Origin: Ciborinia camelliae
Lineage: Eukaryota; Ascomycota; Leotiomycetes; Helotiales; Sclerotiniaceae
DNA: 64,000 nt
NCBI GenBank assembly: GCA_025890175.1
Contig: JANPYM010000009.1
Location: 1,613,782 to 1,677,781, forward strand
Direction of reading: 5' to 3'
In this document: positions 33,274-45,426 of the stretch, in pieces
How positions within the stretch are numbered: position 1 is the first letter of the stretch
Layout of the letters: every line of letters begins with the position of its first letter
The notes under the pieces: model-generated
Seen by the model: only the letters and a program-made list of their open reading frames with translations
Database searches by the model: none
Told to the model about the DNA's origin: nothing
Program-made: the position numbers and the translations under genes

Positions 33274-36200
33274 TCAATAAATTGATCTCCGAATGGGAGG
33301 TCTACCTCTTCCCCTAGCCGTAACCGGTGATTTCAATTGGTTGGTAGATACTGGTGATGAATGGGAATCTTTGGCTGATTTAACAGGTTTAACAGCCGGA
33401 ATATCGTCATCTGAACTCGACCAACCTTCCTCGTCGGATTCTTCGCTAAAGCTCCCCTTTCTAGCAGAATTTGACGGACTTGGGTTTTTCGGTCCTGGGC
33501 TATCATCGTGTTCAGATCCTGACTCTGATTCTGATTCCATGAGTCGGACGACCGTAGGGCCCTTTTTCGCTTGCTTGTTCTCGTTATCGTTGTCAAGGCG
33601 TACAACAGTCGGTCCGTTCTTAACTGGCTGTTCCGAGATACTCCTATCGCTTGAGGACGAAGCTGAGGTTGCTTGTTTTGATGGCCCAGCCTGGGCACCT
33701 GGTGTTGGGTTAAACGCTATACCTGGTGTCCCAGTACGACTTGTGGATTGGCGAAGTGAAGGTACACATGAGGATGTCCCAGGGCCTATCTTTGATAGAG
33801 AAGTTGCATCGTTAGGATATGTACCATTAATGGGGGTAAACAACGGTGACTGATTAGCTGAATTGACTGCCGTAAACGTCGTATCTTTGGCACTTGGCGT
33901 AGCTGATTGTCTTTTCTGTTGCTCATCAATCTTCATTTGCTTGGAGACAATCTTCATTTTCTTCCCTTTAAGTGCTTGCCTCTCAAAGAGTGAAAGAAAC
34001 TGTCTAGGTTTGCCAACCATGGAATTAGAGCCCCCGGGAGGTGGAGGTGATTTAGAAGAAGAAAGAAACTGGCCAGGTCGACCAACTATGGAAGTAGATT
34101 TACCAGGAGGTGGAGGCGATTTAGACGAAGATGGTGATCGTAACTCTGCGGCAGGGCGTGGATGAATTGATACATTTTGTGCCTTCTTCGGCGGTCGACC
34201 TCTTCGCTTTTTGATAACTACTGGCCCCTCAATAGATTTATAGACAGTAGGTTCTGCCCGTTGTTCTCTGGTCACTTCTGCTACTGTGGCCCTATCATGA
34301 GAATCTTCGGCCATGTTCTCATTTGTTTGGTCTTCATCTTCAGACATATCTGGGCTAACTGGATTGAGGGAATTATCCGCATCATTGCCGAAGAGACTAC
34401 CATCGCTGATTTCTTGGCCATAGTCATTGTTAGTCTGTTCGGATTCATCATCTGGAATGTTAATGTGCGATTTTGGCTCTCTTGGCAATGTGTTTCGGCG
34501 GGTTCTCCGTGTCTTCCTAGTTTGATCCTCAAACGGATCATCGCTGTCAGATTCAGCTCCACTTTTATCGTTTTCGGAAGCATCAATAATAGTTTGCCGA
34601 GTAGTCCTGGACTTCTTTTCCAAAGGCGCACTATTACGCGAGGCTCTGGATCTTTTGGCTGGTAATTCAGAAGGATACTCTTCCTCATCATCCGCGCCAT
34701 CATTCCTTGAAAGCCATTTAGACTTTCGAGAAGGTCGAACCGATGCAGATGGCTTATATGGGCCAGGGGAGGCAGTCACAATAGGGGAGGCCGCCAGTTT
34801 AGATGCCAGGCTCGGACGACCACGCTTCTTCTTACCATTCGAGATGGGTGTAGTGCCAGCTTTCTGTGTGGTCTGCCCTTTGATAATATAACTCATAGCC
34901 TTTGCAGCGAGATCGGCGTCGTCGGTTTCCTGACCAACGCTACGAACTAAACTCTGTCGTGAGGTTCGTTGCGGCTCGATCTCCTCTTCCGAAGTTAACA
35001 AATTCTCTACTTCCGCTAGTGATGGTTCGGTATAATCTTGACGTTTATTAACGCGCGATGGACGATGCTCCGGTCTAGAAATACTGTCTGGTTCTGGTTC
35101 TGCATCAACCGACTTCTTAGGTTTAGCCTTCCTTTGACGTTTAGAAGTGAAGAATTCTACATCATCCTCATCGTCCTCTGGAATACCTTCAGAATTAAGA
35201 CGTTTTCTCTTTTTTGCAACACTACGGAACTGATCCAGTGAAGCTAAGAGATCTGCAGGATTTACAGTTGCCGTTTCAGTTGGGTCCGAGTCAGATTTTG
35301 GAGAATCGTAAAGAATTCCGTCTATGCCTTCTGTCGGGTAGTAGCCGCCACCAATCATTTCGGTAGTTTTGTTATGAGGTGTTTGAGGATTAGGTAGTGC
35401 CGGTTCCCTAGAAAACATGGGTGCTGGTGGTGCTAAAAGTCTCGATGGATATTGTGCTGCTGCACTAGGGGCATGCATTTCAGCTTGATAGTCATCGTCC
35501 AGATCGTGGTGTGCATCGACAGTTCCTAAATGCTGTTGGATCTGCTCCTCGATGCTATATTCAGGAGCTTCCAGAGTCTGATTCCAAGATGGCTGGAACC
35601 CGTTACTTTGATTTTGAGGCGATTGGTTTGTGTCATTACGAAGTGAAGGATCAATATCTGCCATATCATTGAAATGGTTATCCTCTGGTTCGTCCTCGCG
35701 GTAGAACGATTCTTCCTCATATCCAAGATAACGATTATCAATGACAGGCTCCTTGGCTTTATCAATTTCGGCCTTTTCTCTCAATCTTCTCATTCTTCCT
35801 GTCTCTTGGGGATTTGGCTGATTTTCGTCTTCGTGTCTTAACCAAGGAAGATTTGTTTTCGAGAAGTCAACTAGACTCTCAACGCTCCTGTAATCGGCCA
35901 CCTTCTTGGTATCATGACCAAGAAGTGTTCCCTTGGGAGTGTATGGTGTCTGTTTCGGATCCTTCCGGCATTTTGAGCATGAGCACATCTTTAGACATTT
36001 TGGACACTCCCAATTTTCCATCTCCATTACGGTTTGAGGCATCATGTCAAACGCTCGCCACAAAGTTCCGTAGCAATAGGAGGAGGAACAGGTAACACAA
36101 CGCGCCGACTGCCAATTCCAATGGTGATGGCAGCAGATATGACAACTGTTTGTCTTGTTTTTTGTGGCTTGAATCCTACCTCTTCTGACAGGCTTTTTGT

Positions 36201-37973
36201 ATGGCTTCTTTAGGCGTCCTTCGTCATCAGCTTCTGGCTCAACATCTGATTCGCCATCGAATGGTTCTATCACATCTGGTTTAGTAATGTCTTTCCATGG
36301 CCTAAGAGCAAGTTGTTCTTGGCATATCTGAGCGACAGTTTTCTTGCCAGTTTTATCTCTCTCGTCCTCCAAAGGCCTAGGTGAATTTTCATGAAGACCT
36401 TCAAAGTTCATTACCACACCGCGCCATAGCTCATAGCTTTGTCTGAGTTCATCTTCTTTCCATTGCTCTACCCAATCCAAACAAGAAATGCAAGCGCAAG
36501 AACGACCCATAGCGTAACACTCCATACAAACATCATACGTATCTTCCTCTCCTGTGGGGGCCGTAAGTATGCATGATTTACAAGTCAAGAAGCGATTAAA
36601 GATATTGCATCGACAGTATGAGCAAGTCACGTTTGAGTCGTATGGTAGGAATTCCACCTTCTTCTCGGGTTGCGCGCGAGAGAATAACTCGCTGATTAGC
36701 ACTTCTTTGTAGAGTTGAAACAGTCGTTTGAAATCTTCCATAACCTGCCGGATTCGACTTCCAGGTCTCATCCACATCTTTGGCTCAACCGTATCTCGTG
36801 AAAGCAAGTGAAAGTACTTGTCTAAAGTGTAATAAATTATGGCCTTGTTCTTATATTGCTCATCGCGACAAACGAGGCGAGCACGAGGAAGAGCCTCGTG
36901 GATGGCAAGCTCCAGTGTATCGACAGTTGTTCGATTCCATGCAGCCTTTATAGTCCGCGTTCCGCGATTCCAGACCTGATGAGGGGCAAGAGGTGGAATC
37001 AAAATTAGGTCTCCGGCCTTTTGTTCGGTCACCCAAACATTGAATGGGGCTTTCCTCCAGGCGTTCAGTTGCGCAAAATGCTTCTCAACTTCTATATCGT
37101 GACCAAGCTTAGAAACGAACCATTCGGATACCATCTCTCTTTCCTTAGACTCGGTCATTAACCAAATTGAGCTTCCCGGCTTTTCTCCGTCTTTCTCACC
37201 CGAAGTTTCAACCATGAGATTATGTCCCAAACTTGCACACATTTCTCGGTGAGCTGGAGTATAAGTACCTTCGTGACCAATGTAACACATCATATTCAGG
37301 GCTCGCATATCCGTTGGAAGACTACTCATCAAGTCACCAGCAGGCGCAACTCCTTTCCCAAATCGCATCTGACCAAATTCGTTGGGTTCACGGATTGCTC
37401 CATCGCCACCAGTTCGCGACTCGACACAATCATTTAGGTAGAAAAAAGCTTCCGGCAAAACGTCTTTCAGATTGTCTTCCCATTCAGAAGGACAGTCAAT
37501 ATCTTTTAGGTACAGTCGTTGTCGTTTTGGATCTCGGTAGGTTTGAGGGGTAAATTGATTCGCTAGTTGGCCCATCGAACGAAGGTAATGTCCCATAGTC
37601 ATCTGAAGGTCCATGCCATTGGTAATGTCTCGAACATTTTGTACTAAAAGCAAAGGTTAAGGTTAGAAATTGTTTGACTGGAAAGATAATGAGACCACTC
37701 ACCCTCTCTGCCCAGATTGTCTTCTAGCCATTTGGAGGAAAATAACCAAGGTGGAATATATGAGCCCCATCCTTCAAGAACCAGGGGCCGACCTTCTTGA
37801 ATGACAGATAAATAGACTAATTGCTCCAGACTTTGCACAGTATGCGCTTCCAAATCGGATTGAGGAACTCTAGGAACATGATCGAAACTTGGATTTTCAT
37901 TGACTAGAGCGTCGAGATCGATATTAGGTGAAAGAGGCACAAATTGTGCTCTTGGATGTTGTTGAGAAGGCAT
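33274..37973 (-). CDS. JmjC-domain histone-demethylase-like protein with zf-4CXXC finger and AT-hooks
   Basis: Exons 37973-37703 and 37643-33274 (minus strand) join in phase to give 1546 residues. The JmjC core shows TPAHREMCASLGH with His222 and Glu224 and a distal His312 (LAPHQVWNRG) as the Fe(II) ligands. Cofactor residues were not checked. A Cys-rich module CSYCRCN..CKSC..CMECYAMGRSCACISC (about 431-478) is followed by a second one, CHICCHHHW..CVTC..CYGTLWR..CPKC..CSCSKCR (about 591-649), which resembles the R1-type 4CXXC finger. The C-terminal ~700 residues are charged and low-complexity with three AT-hook-like GRP cores (KKRGRPS, RRGRPPKK, GRGRPPIR). This points to a nuclear chromatin protein of the JmjC/KDM3-like kind; target histone mark is unknown. 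It diverges from coq2. Confidence 0.88.
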
Positions 37974-38509
37974 TGCGATAAGCTATATTGAAATTCCGCG
38001 TACGGATTAGAGGCTATGCAATAGATCTCGCAATAAACGCATCTGGCATCGCACAATCGAATTTGTTCGGAATCTTAGATGGAGAATGTGCGGGAATGGT
38101 AGGATTAGCGGTGGTGATAAACATCAAAGACGACACGGGTCGCGTTTGTGTCGATAAATCAGTCGCAATCGCAACCTTGATAAATGAAGAAAGTAGGTAG
38201 CTTTTGTAATTCCTGAAAACCGAAAAGACAATCGGAGGGGTTTTTGGGAAATAAAAAGCGATTCACCGAAAGCCGCAAGAAATGTAGCCGGAGCTGTTTC
38301 GTAAGTTCCGTCTGTATGGTTGTGGTTGTGAAGTGAATTAAACAATAGATGTAGGTAGATGTAGGTAGCCCGGTACCAGTGCCAGATACCTGCCTTTAAC
38401 TATCTCGCTCGCGATCCGAAATTTGTGAGGAGCTCATGTGCAGACGTGAAATGATTTTCCTTAGGGTGACGCGCTAGTGGCCCATTATTCCACGGTCCAC
38501 CAGACAATC

Positions 38510-38592
<83 letters not shown>

Positions 38593-39130
38593 TCAATCAA
38601 TCATTTATTATTGGCCAGTAACATTTTTCTGGAGAAGGAACATCAAAAAGAGAAAAAGAGCGAATTGAATTGATTGTTCCTGTTACTCTATGTTATGTTA
38701 TGTTATAAAAGTAAGTACAAGTACATTCATTCAATTCCAACAAGTCACCATATTGTTTTTATTCGCCAGCAATCTTCAAAGTTTGTGGTGGCCATGTTAG
38801 GAGAAGGAGGATGAGAATGAGAGGTTGCATTGCATTGCATTGCAGTTTCCATCCAGAGTTCAGGGTATCAAGTATTATCAAGCAATGCCCAGCTGTCCAT
38901 GTTCATAAAGTTCTGGAAACATGGCCATGGCAAGAAGGTTGTTATTGGCTTAAGGGAAACCTGAATTATCAATACCTACCTATCTGAATGTGTTTTCACA
39001 AAAGTTTGGGATTCCTTCTTTGAAAGTTTGCTACGAGCTACTAAGAGCTGTAGCTTTCTTTGTATCAAACTAACAGGAAGTACTCTAGGTGGTGGTTATT
39101 GTCTACCTAGGTACTTAGCTATCTCGTTCA
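37974..39130. other. Divergent promoter region of the JmjC and coq2 genes
   Basis: No gene seen. It holds a long TCAA microsatellite (38508-38603), a TTATG run (38689-38705), TTGCA repeats (38827-38846) and one ACCTAGGTA word (39105-39113). Confidence 0.55.
38508..38603. repeat. (TCAA)n tetranucleotide microsatellite
   Basis: About 23 units in an almost perfect run, with one interruption (CTCAATC) near 38592. It lies between divergent promoters, so its length could vary between strains and change spacing. Confidence 0.95.
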
Positions 39131-40432
39131 ATGATGTCTAGATACGGCATATTCGGCTTACCAGGAGGATGTCGGAATACCCTCTTTCAAAGCATTCCCT
39201 TGAGTCAGAGGCCCTCACTTAGAATACCTATCAGCCATTTCAAAATCAGCACCTCCTCCTACCCCAGAGAAAAAGAAGCAAGCAGCACCATCAAAAGCCG
39301 ATATGAAAGATATTTTCACAATGCTAAAGCACGGGCCGCCTCGACGACCCTGATCAATGCAAAGGTCTCGAACATAAGTGACGAAATACCACCACCTGTT
39401 GTCACACCTTATGTACCGCCAACTACTGGTTTATTATCGAAACTCCCATCTTCTTGGGTGCCATATGCTGAGCTCATCAGACTAGACAAGCCAGCAGGAA
39501 CCTATTACCTATTCTTTCCATGCCTCTTTTCAACTTTACTGGCGGCTCCATTGACCGCTCCCATGGTCTCGCCACTTACCGTCGTGGGAACCTCTCTTTT
39601 ATTCTTCAGCGGCGCCTTAATCATGCGTGGTGCCGGATGTACTATCAATGATCTCTGGGATCGCAACCTAGACCCAAAGGTCACTCGAACTCGGTTACGC
39701 CCCATTGCGCGAAGGGCTGTCTCGCCATTCAAAGCCTTAGTCTTCACCGGTGGTCAACTTTTCGCTGGTCTTGCGGTCCTTCTTCAGTTCCCATACCAAT
39801 GCTTCTTTTATGCTACCCCGAGTTTACTTTTTGTGGCTTCGTATCCGCTGGCTAAGCGCGTCACTCATTATCCGCAATTCGTCTTGGGGTTGACATTTTC
39901 CTGGGGCGCAATTATGGGATTTCCTGCTCTTGGGATTGATCTCCTTTCCAATAGTGCTGCTTTGACCGCAACCGGATTTCTGTATGCGTCGAATGTGGCA
40001 TGGACTATTTTGTACGACATGATATATGCGCATATGGATATCAAAGATGATGCCAAAGCAGGAATCAAAAGTATCGCGTTAAGACATGATGCTCAAACCA
40101 AACAGATCTTGACCGGACTCGCTGTGACTCAGATTGGATTACTAGCAGCTGCTGGTGCTGCTGTTGGGGCAGGTCCAGTATTTTTTGTCGGTGGATGTGG
40201 AGGGGCTGCTGTCACTTTGGCTGTCATGATCAATAAGGTTAACTTGAAGAGCGTGAAGAATTGTTGGTGGTGGTTCGTTAATGGTTGCTTAATAACTGGT
40301 GGTACGATTTCTGCGGGCCTCGGAGGAAATTATCTTGTTCAGTACGCGCAGAGGTCTGACAAAGAGGAATCTGAGGTTGAAAATGAGCGAAGAAAGTCAT
40401 CTTTTACTCTGTTATATGAATACCTGTTTTAG
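39131..40432 (+). CDS. coq2: 4-hydroxybenzoate polyprenyltransferase, mitochondrial (Coq2)
   Basis: Single exon of 433 residues starting ATGATG. It transfers the polyprenyl tail to 4-hydroxybenzoate, the second committed step of ubiquinone synthesis, in the inner mitochondrial membrane. Residues 1-60 are basic, Ser/Arg-rich and acid-poor, a mitochondrial presequence. The first Asp-rich motif is NDLWDRNLD (173-181) and the second is YDMIYAHMDIKDD (295-307), both needed for Mg-prenyl-diphosphate binding in the UbiA family. About eight hydrophobic spans follow. The tail (about 410-433) is charged and loosely conserved. Coq2 is essential for respiration in yeast, which is family knowledge. Complete and apparently intact. 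Confidence 0.95.
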   Translation: MMSRYGIFGLPGGCRNTLFQSIPLSQRPSLRIPISHFKISTSSYPREKEASSTIKSRYERYFHNAKARAASTTLINAKVSNISDEIPPPVVTPYVPPTTGLLSKLPSSWVPYAELIRLDKPAGTYYLFFPCLFSTLLAAPLTAPMVSPLTVVGTSLLFFSGALIMRGAGCTINDLWDRNLDPKVTRTRLRPIARRAVSPFKALVFTGGQLFAGLAVLLQFPYQCFFYATPSLLFVASYPLAKRVTHYPQFVLGLTFSWGAIMGFPALGIDLLSNSAALTATGFLYASNVAWTILYDMIYAHMDIKDDAKAGIKSIALRHDAQTKQILTGLAVTQIGLLAAAGAAVGAGPVFFVGGCGGAAVTLAVMINKVNLKSVKNCWWWFVNGCLITGGTISAGLGGNYLVQYAQRSDKEESEVENERRKSSFTLLYEYLF

Positions 40433-42246
40433 TATCTAAGGCCGTCCAACCTACTACGCGGGTATTTGGCGCATGAACGATGGGAAAATCCGAACTCGAA
40501 AGTTATTATACCTATGGTTTAGATGGGTAATGGAAAGCTATATGTACATACTAGTCACATTTAGACAATGTCTTCCCCTTGCCAAGTGTCAGAACTTCCT
40601 TCATCTATGAAGCTAAAAGCCTGGAGAAAGGATCATTGCTCGGTCATGAAACGGATCATCAATCACTAAGCTTGTCAGCTTTGGAATCGATACGGCTCAA
40701 CAGGGATGGGCTAGTTCCCATGCAACCTCAAGGCGGCATCATCTCCGTTTCCAACATTGAACGGGTTGCATCTTCGACGAGCATGATAGTATTTGAACTC
40801 GACGTACATATAATATAGCACCATTAGAACAAAAGGGTAATCAAAGTATCTAGTACCTAGTACGCATTTCGAAAGATTTCTAGTCGATAATAAATAACAT
40901 CTCCCCGTAGGATTCCTCATCAATATATTTATTTTATTTCTTCATCACGGGCAGCAGGGCACCCTCTAAACCAAATCCATTAGCTGCCGGCGTCAAGGAT
41001 CGGATAACTACCGAGCGCCCCCTCAAAAACCCCCTACCTACTCCAGATTTACCCAATCGAAGCTCACCCAAGCTTGGATAATTTTCTTGTTTTGTTTTGT
41101 TTTGTTTTTATGATCCTTTCGGAACATTTTTCATGTCATCATCAATTTAATTGGAGCTGGGTGGAGTGGAACTTGGATCACTTCTATTTCTATGGATGGT
41201 CTTCGACGTTCGGCCAGGGTCTGGGCTTTATCCAAAATCGATGATTTCATCATCAAAAAAGTTGGAAAATAGTCCCTTGATCCCTTCTCTTTCTTTGTTT
41301 CGAGAACGGCTTGGGATTGGATCGGATCGGGTCGATTCGGATTATTCATCAATGGATTCTTCAATTAATTGGAATGTAATGTATAGGTAGGTAGGTGAGG
41401 AGACGCTTTCATCGAAAGAGTACAGACGGCCGGGGAGTCAAGTAAGGTTACCAAAGAGTTGAGTAAAACAACCTTACCTACTTGGAGTTACTCAACTTTG
41501 TCTGGGTCTGGGCAGGGTTGCTGTGGTGAAATATTTGTACGTCACATGAAATGCGGGGGGATTTCTATCATTATCATCGAGGTCATACATTATTATCATT
41601 GATGTGGAATAGGTACCTACTAGGTAAGGTCATCAATCTATCTTACCTATTGCATTCGTTTCTTTCAAAGGCCGAAAGTAACAAAAAAGAATCATTCCAC
41701 CTACCTACAAATCATACAAGATCATAAATACTCCAAGTTTCCTCATTCATCAATAGTATTTTTCTTTTCTTTTTCTTTGATCCATTTTGGTTCACGGTAT
41801 CGCATCCATCTTAAGTAAGACTTCCATTCAAATTTTATACACATACAAAGACAAATCCTCGACGATTTTAACTCCCTCCCGCACCTTTTCTTTACGTTAA
41901 TCAACATCGCACGCGAAACTCAACTGGGCAAAAATCCATTCAGATCCCGTCATAGTTGTTGCTTAGGACTATTCACCAACGTCAAGACAAGGAACATTCG
42001 CAAGGCAAATCCAACCGCCTTCGAGTCATAGCCATCATCGTCACACTGAAACGCAAGTTTATAGCGCAGAGCTTATTCACGGCTCTCATATACATTTGAG
42101 CTTCCTCCCTATCCGAGATTCGTCTTACTTTCATATTGCTCCCTCATATCAACAGCCATCTTTATTAGAGTCAGATACTTCCAGCTTCTTACATATCATA
42201 TATCCGTTTCCTCACCGAATCAAACACCACAAATTACTCCATCAAA
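40433..42246. other. Intergenic region, 1.8 kb, no gene recognised
   Basis: Only short frames. A TTTTG run lies at about 41090-41108 and a TAGG run at 41384-41395. The last 500 bases are C/A/T-rich, like a long leader of the nce102 gene. Confidence 0.5.
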
Positions 42247-42801
42247 ATGGTTTCAATACCCCAATTCATCTTGAGAATTTGCCAGTTTATCTGCATTATT
42301 ATTGCAACTAGTCTTATCGGCAATGTTATAGCTAGTCAACGCCACTCCCACTCCTCTGTCAACTATGCCATGTTCGCTGCCGCATTCGCATGGATCGCCC
42401 TCCTTTATGGTTTTGCAGCAGCTTTCGTGGAGTCGCTTGCCGAACGCATTATACTCATGCCTTTGGATGGCCTGGCTTGCTTTTTCACATGGGTCGCCGG
42501 TGTCGTTCTTGCTGCCAAGCTTCACGTACACAGCTGTGGCAACCTGGTGAGTTATGAGATACTAAGGCTACTAAAAAACCCCATATACTGACAAATCAAC
42601 CAGAACTATGTCATCCATAACCCATTGACCCAAGGGAGCAAGAGTCAATGCCGGGAGCTTCAAGCTGCTTGTGCGTTTTTCTGGTTTGCTTTCGCTTTAT
42701 TTGCTGGATCTTTGGTAGTGGAGGCGATTAGTGGACGTTCCAGCACGAGCATGCGTCGTCCTGGCTCCCGCAAGAATGCACCAACTATGTCTCAAGTTTA
42801 A
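42247..42801 (+). CDS. nce102: MARVEL-domain membrane protein, Nce102 family
   Basis: Exons 42247-42546 and 42604-42801 give 165 residues; the phase-0 intron (GTGAGT..CCAG) is 57 bases. Four membrane spans are visible at about 7-29, 40-62, 70-92 and 125-148, the MARVEL layout. The start MVSIPQFILRICQFICIIIATSLIGNVIA-type region (first 20 residues as landmark) is typical of fungal Nce102. A CRELQAACAFFWFAF segment opens TM4. The tail is basic and Ser-rich (SMRRPGSRKN), likely cytosolic. In yeast Nce102 senses sphingolipids, organises eisosomes and takes part in unconventional export; that is family knowledge. It converges on the gene at 43792. Confidence 0.9.
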
Positions 42802-43791
42802 TTGAAGAACTGCAATCAATATAGGTTAGTACTCTCGCCCTGCATCCCTTGCTCCATCTACTCCCGTGAACCTCGACTAACAAAGTCTCAAAACAGGATT
42901 AAGAGTCTATAACAGACAACAGATATAACAATAAATTGGAGATGGGAGTTCAGTATTCGCGCTTAGGAAGGATAGGGGGTCGCATATTGAGGGACAGTTA
43001 TTTCGTGTTGAATTGGGGCGCAACAGCCATGAATGATGTTTATGTCTTTACGGTTATGACAGAAGGAGGGTCGGAGGGGTATTGGGAGGGGAGGTCTTTA
43101 ATGTGTACAATATGCATGGGGACATGGATTTAATAATACCATGGTTGATGAAGCAAAATCTATTCGATCTTTTAACATATTGTTTGGTATTCCACTTGTC
43201 GAGGAGTTGAAGTAACTATGATTCAAAACCAACATGGCGAGACTGCTAGATTGGCTTCGTTAAACTGAGGGATCGTGAAACACATTATTCCAAGATGTAC
43301 CTCAATCACAGTCAGCTACTACCCCTATTTAACGAGCTTTCGTGGGAAATAACATCCCTTCAAAAAGGTTGTAGATTCACATTCATATGTACTGCGTGAA
43401 CGAAATCATGTACATCTCTAGCTTGCCTGTCAAGCAATATCTATACACAATGAGCCCCGGCCAATATATCACATATTGGCAATAAACCTCCATGTTCTTC
43501 GTCTATCAACGCCAATCCAAATGCCATACTCGATGTTTCTGGGTATCCCTTTCTCGTGACATGACAAGAACTTTCTTCTCTTTGTATGAGGTGTTTGAGG
43601 TTGCTTCTCTGCCGCAACTTCCAAGTCCACAGGTTTATGAGTTCGCACGCTCACAAGTTGGCAAGTCCTCATATCCACAAGTCTCCAGTGCCTCTCTCTG
43701 GTCCACGGTTGTGATTCGTGAATAAATCTCCTCTCGGATTTGCTTGGTTCAGGTTCGCTGGCTCACAGATTCCTCGGAATTAGGGGCTCTC
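42802..43791. other. Convergent intergenic region
   Basis: Between the 3' ends of nce102 (+) and the small gene at 43792 (-). Some short frames, no motif. No gene supported. Confidence 0.5.
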
Positions 43792-44281
43792 TCATAATGT
43801 AGCTGCGGCTTCGACGGCTCCAGCACCTTTGAAGGTGGGTTTACTTGTGATTTCGACGGTGACGGGATACTTCCATGTCATGTATTTTGCCCAACCTATT
43901 CACAGATGCATAGACATATTAGCCAAAATTCTTCCATATGCCATGGATTAACATCTCCCTCTCATCCCCCTCCAGCAGGAAATCAAGGAAAAGCAAGAGA
44001 ACGAAATGAGAAACAGCGGGAGACATACTCCAGTAAGCAAATTTCCTTCCAAAATATTTCCCAACCCAAGGCACAATCACCATCGTAAGCATCATTTCCA
44101 ACTGCTGCAAACTGGCTTCCCATTCCTTCTGCGCATCAGATTCGTCTCCATCGTCCGAGGAAGCATAGTCGGAACTATTGATCGAAGAGGGTAGCGAATC
44201 TAATTCGTGGAGTTCATCTAGTTCGTCTTGGGAGCGGGAGGATGAGGCGTAGATGTAGGAATCTGAGGCGGACCTGGACAT
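43792..44281 (-). CDS. Small single-span protein, possible Mim2-like mitochondrial outer-membrane factor (two exons)
   Basis: Exons 44281-44029 and 43895-43792 (minus strand) join in phase 1 to give 118 residues. Residues 1-55 are acidic and Ser-rich (SSRSQDELDELHELD; SDDGDESDAQ). Then comes EWEASLQQLEMMLTMVIVPW with a moderately hydrophobic helix continuing into VGKYFGRKFAYWSWAKYM. The tail has WKYPVTVEIT. A short acidic N-terminus with one span and a GKxxGRKxAYW motif fits what I recall of fungal Mim2 proteins, which help insert helical proteins into the mitochondrial outer membrane. That assignment is inference. The first 110 residues read as a longer frame unless the intron is removed. 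It diverges from eIF2-beta. Confidence 0.7.
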
Positions 44282-45426
44282 TTTGGGCAGATGGGTGGGT
44301 GATGGATGGATGGATGTATGTAAAGGGTGTATTAATTTGTTAGGAGAAGCATGGAAAGGAAATGAAAACCGCTATCGCTATCGCCTGAAAGGGGTCTGGC
44401 GATGCATTGAGGGGCCAGGGGAATCTTTGGGGTTGGTGGATTTGGCAGGGAGATAAATGCCGGTAATCTCATGCTGCTCGAAACGGGTGCCGATTTGTTT
44501 GACTTTCGTCGGCGCGTTCTGTAGAGTCACGTGCAGGAAAATCTGGCTTTATGCCTATTGGATACCGGATCGAAAAGTTCGACCAATCAAATCCGGTATG
44601 ACCTGGGTTCCGGTATAACCAGACTTGCATAAATATTTATACAGAGTTTTGTGCAGATTTACCCCGCCTATAGTACCTAGTCGCGTTGGAACACCAACTC
44701 GCGCAGAACTCATTAAAATTGAAGTTATTCCCAGATCCTGAAAGCTACAATAGGAATTTTAGAATTTTGATTTCGCGAAATAAATCTTTGGGCTTTAATT
44801 GACAATATCACAAAGTTTTAAATCTTTCATTGAAGATTTGATTGTACTGTACAGCTTTGACATATGTAGATAGATTTTGAGGTGATTTTTGAAGTTCATA
44901 TTAGTGTATGTAGAACTACTTTATATCAACAATCATGTAGAGTCAAGCATTCAGGGATTCAACTTTAAAAAATCAATTCAAAATTATATTATTATTTAAT
45001 AACTTTTGATGCAGTTCTTCAAATTGAATAAGAATTATATCATTAGATTCGGAATATCAATATCTACAAGTATATCTATTTAACTTTTTATTATATCCAG
45101 CTTCAAAGTATTTGTACAAGAAGTAATTCAAATCTGTCAGTTTTGCACGAGTTCGTGTTCTTCACACGAGGCTATAATCGCGCGCTGTAGCGTGAACGAG
45201 CCGGACTCAAAATAAGCAACAGTGGGTCGCTCTACACCCACGACTAGAAGATTTTGAGTCATCGGAAATATTGTCGGCGCTGCTGGAGCATCCCACCTCT
45301 ACATTATGTAATCCATTCTTAGTGCTTGGTGATTGAAAAGACTGTCCTCGGTCATGGATGATTCCTTTCCCACAAAATAAACTCACAACCTTCAGCAACC
45401 TTACATTTGAAGAATCTATCACAAAC
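44282..45426. other. Divergent intergenic region, strongly AT-rich in part
   Basis: No gene seen. An inverted repeat ATACCGGAT/ATCCGGTAT (44562-44570 and 44591-44599) encloses a second, TCGAA-type one. The stretch 44650-45150 is AT-rich. Both promoters are expected here. Confidence 0.5.

Noticed and set aside
37988..38200. 70-residue plus-strand frame upstream of the JmjC start
   Set aside because: It overlaps the expected 5' leader of the JmjC gene on the other strand and shows no conserved motif.
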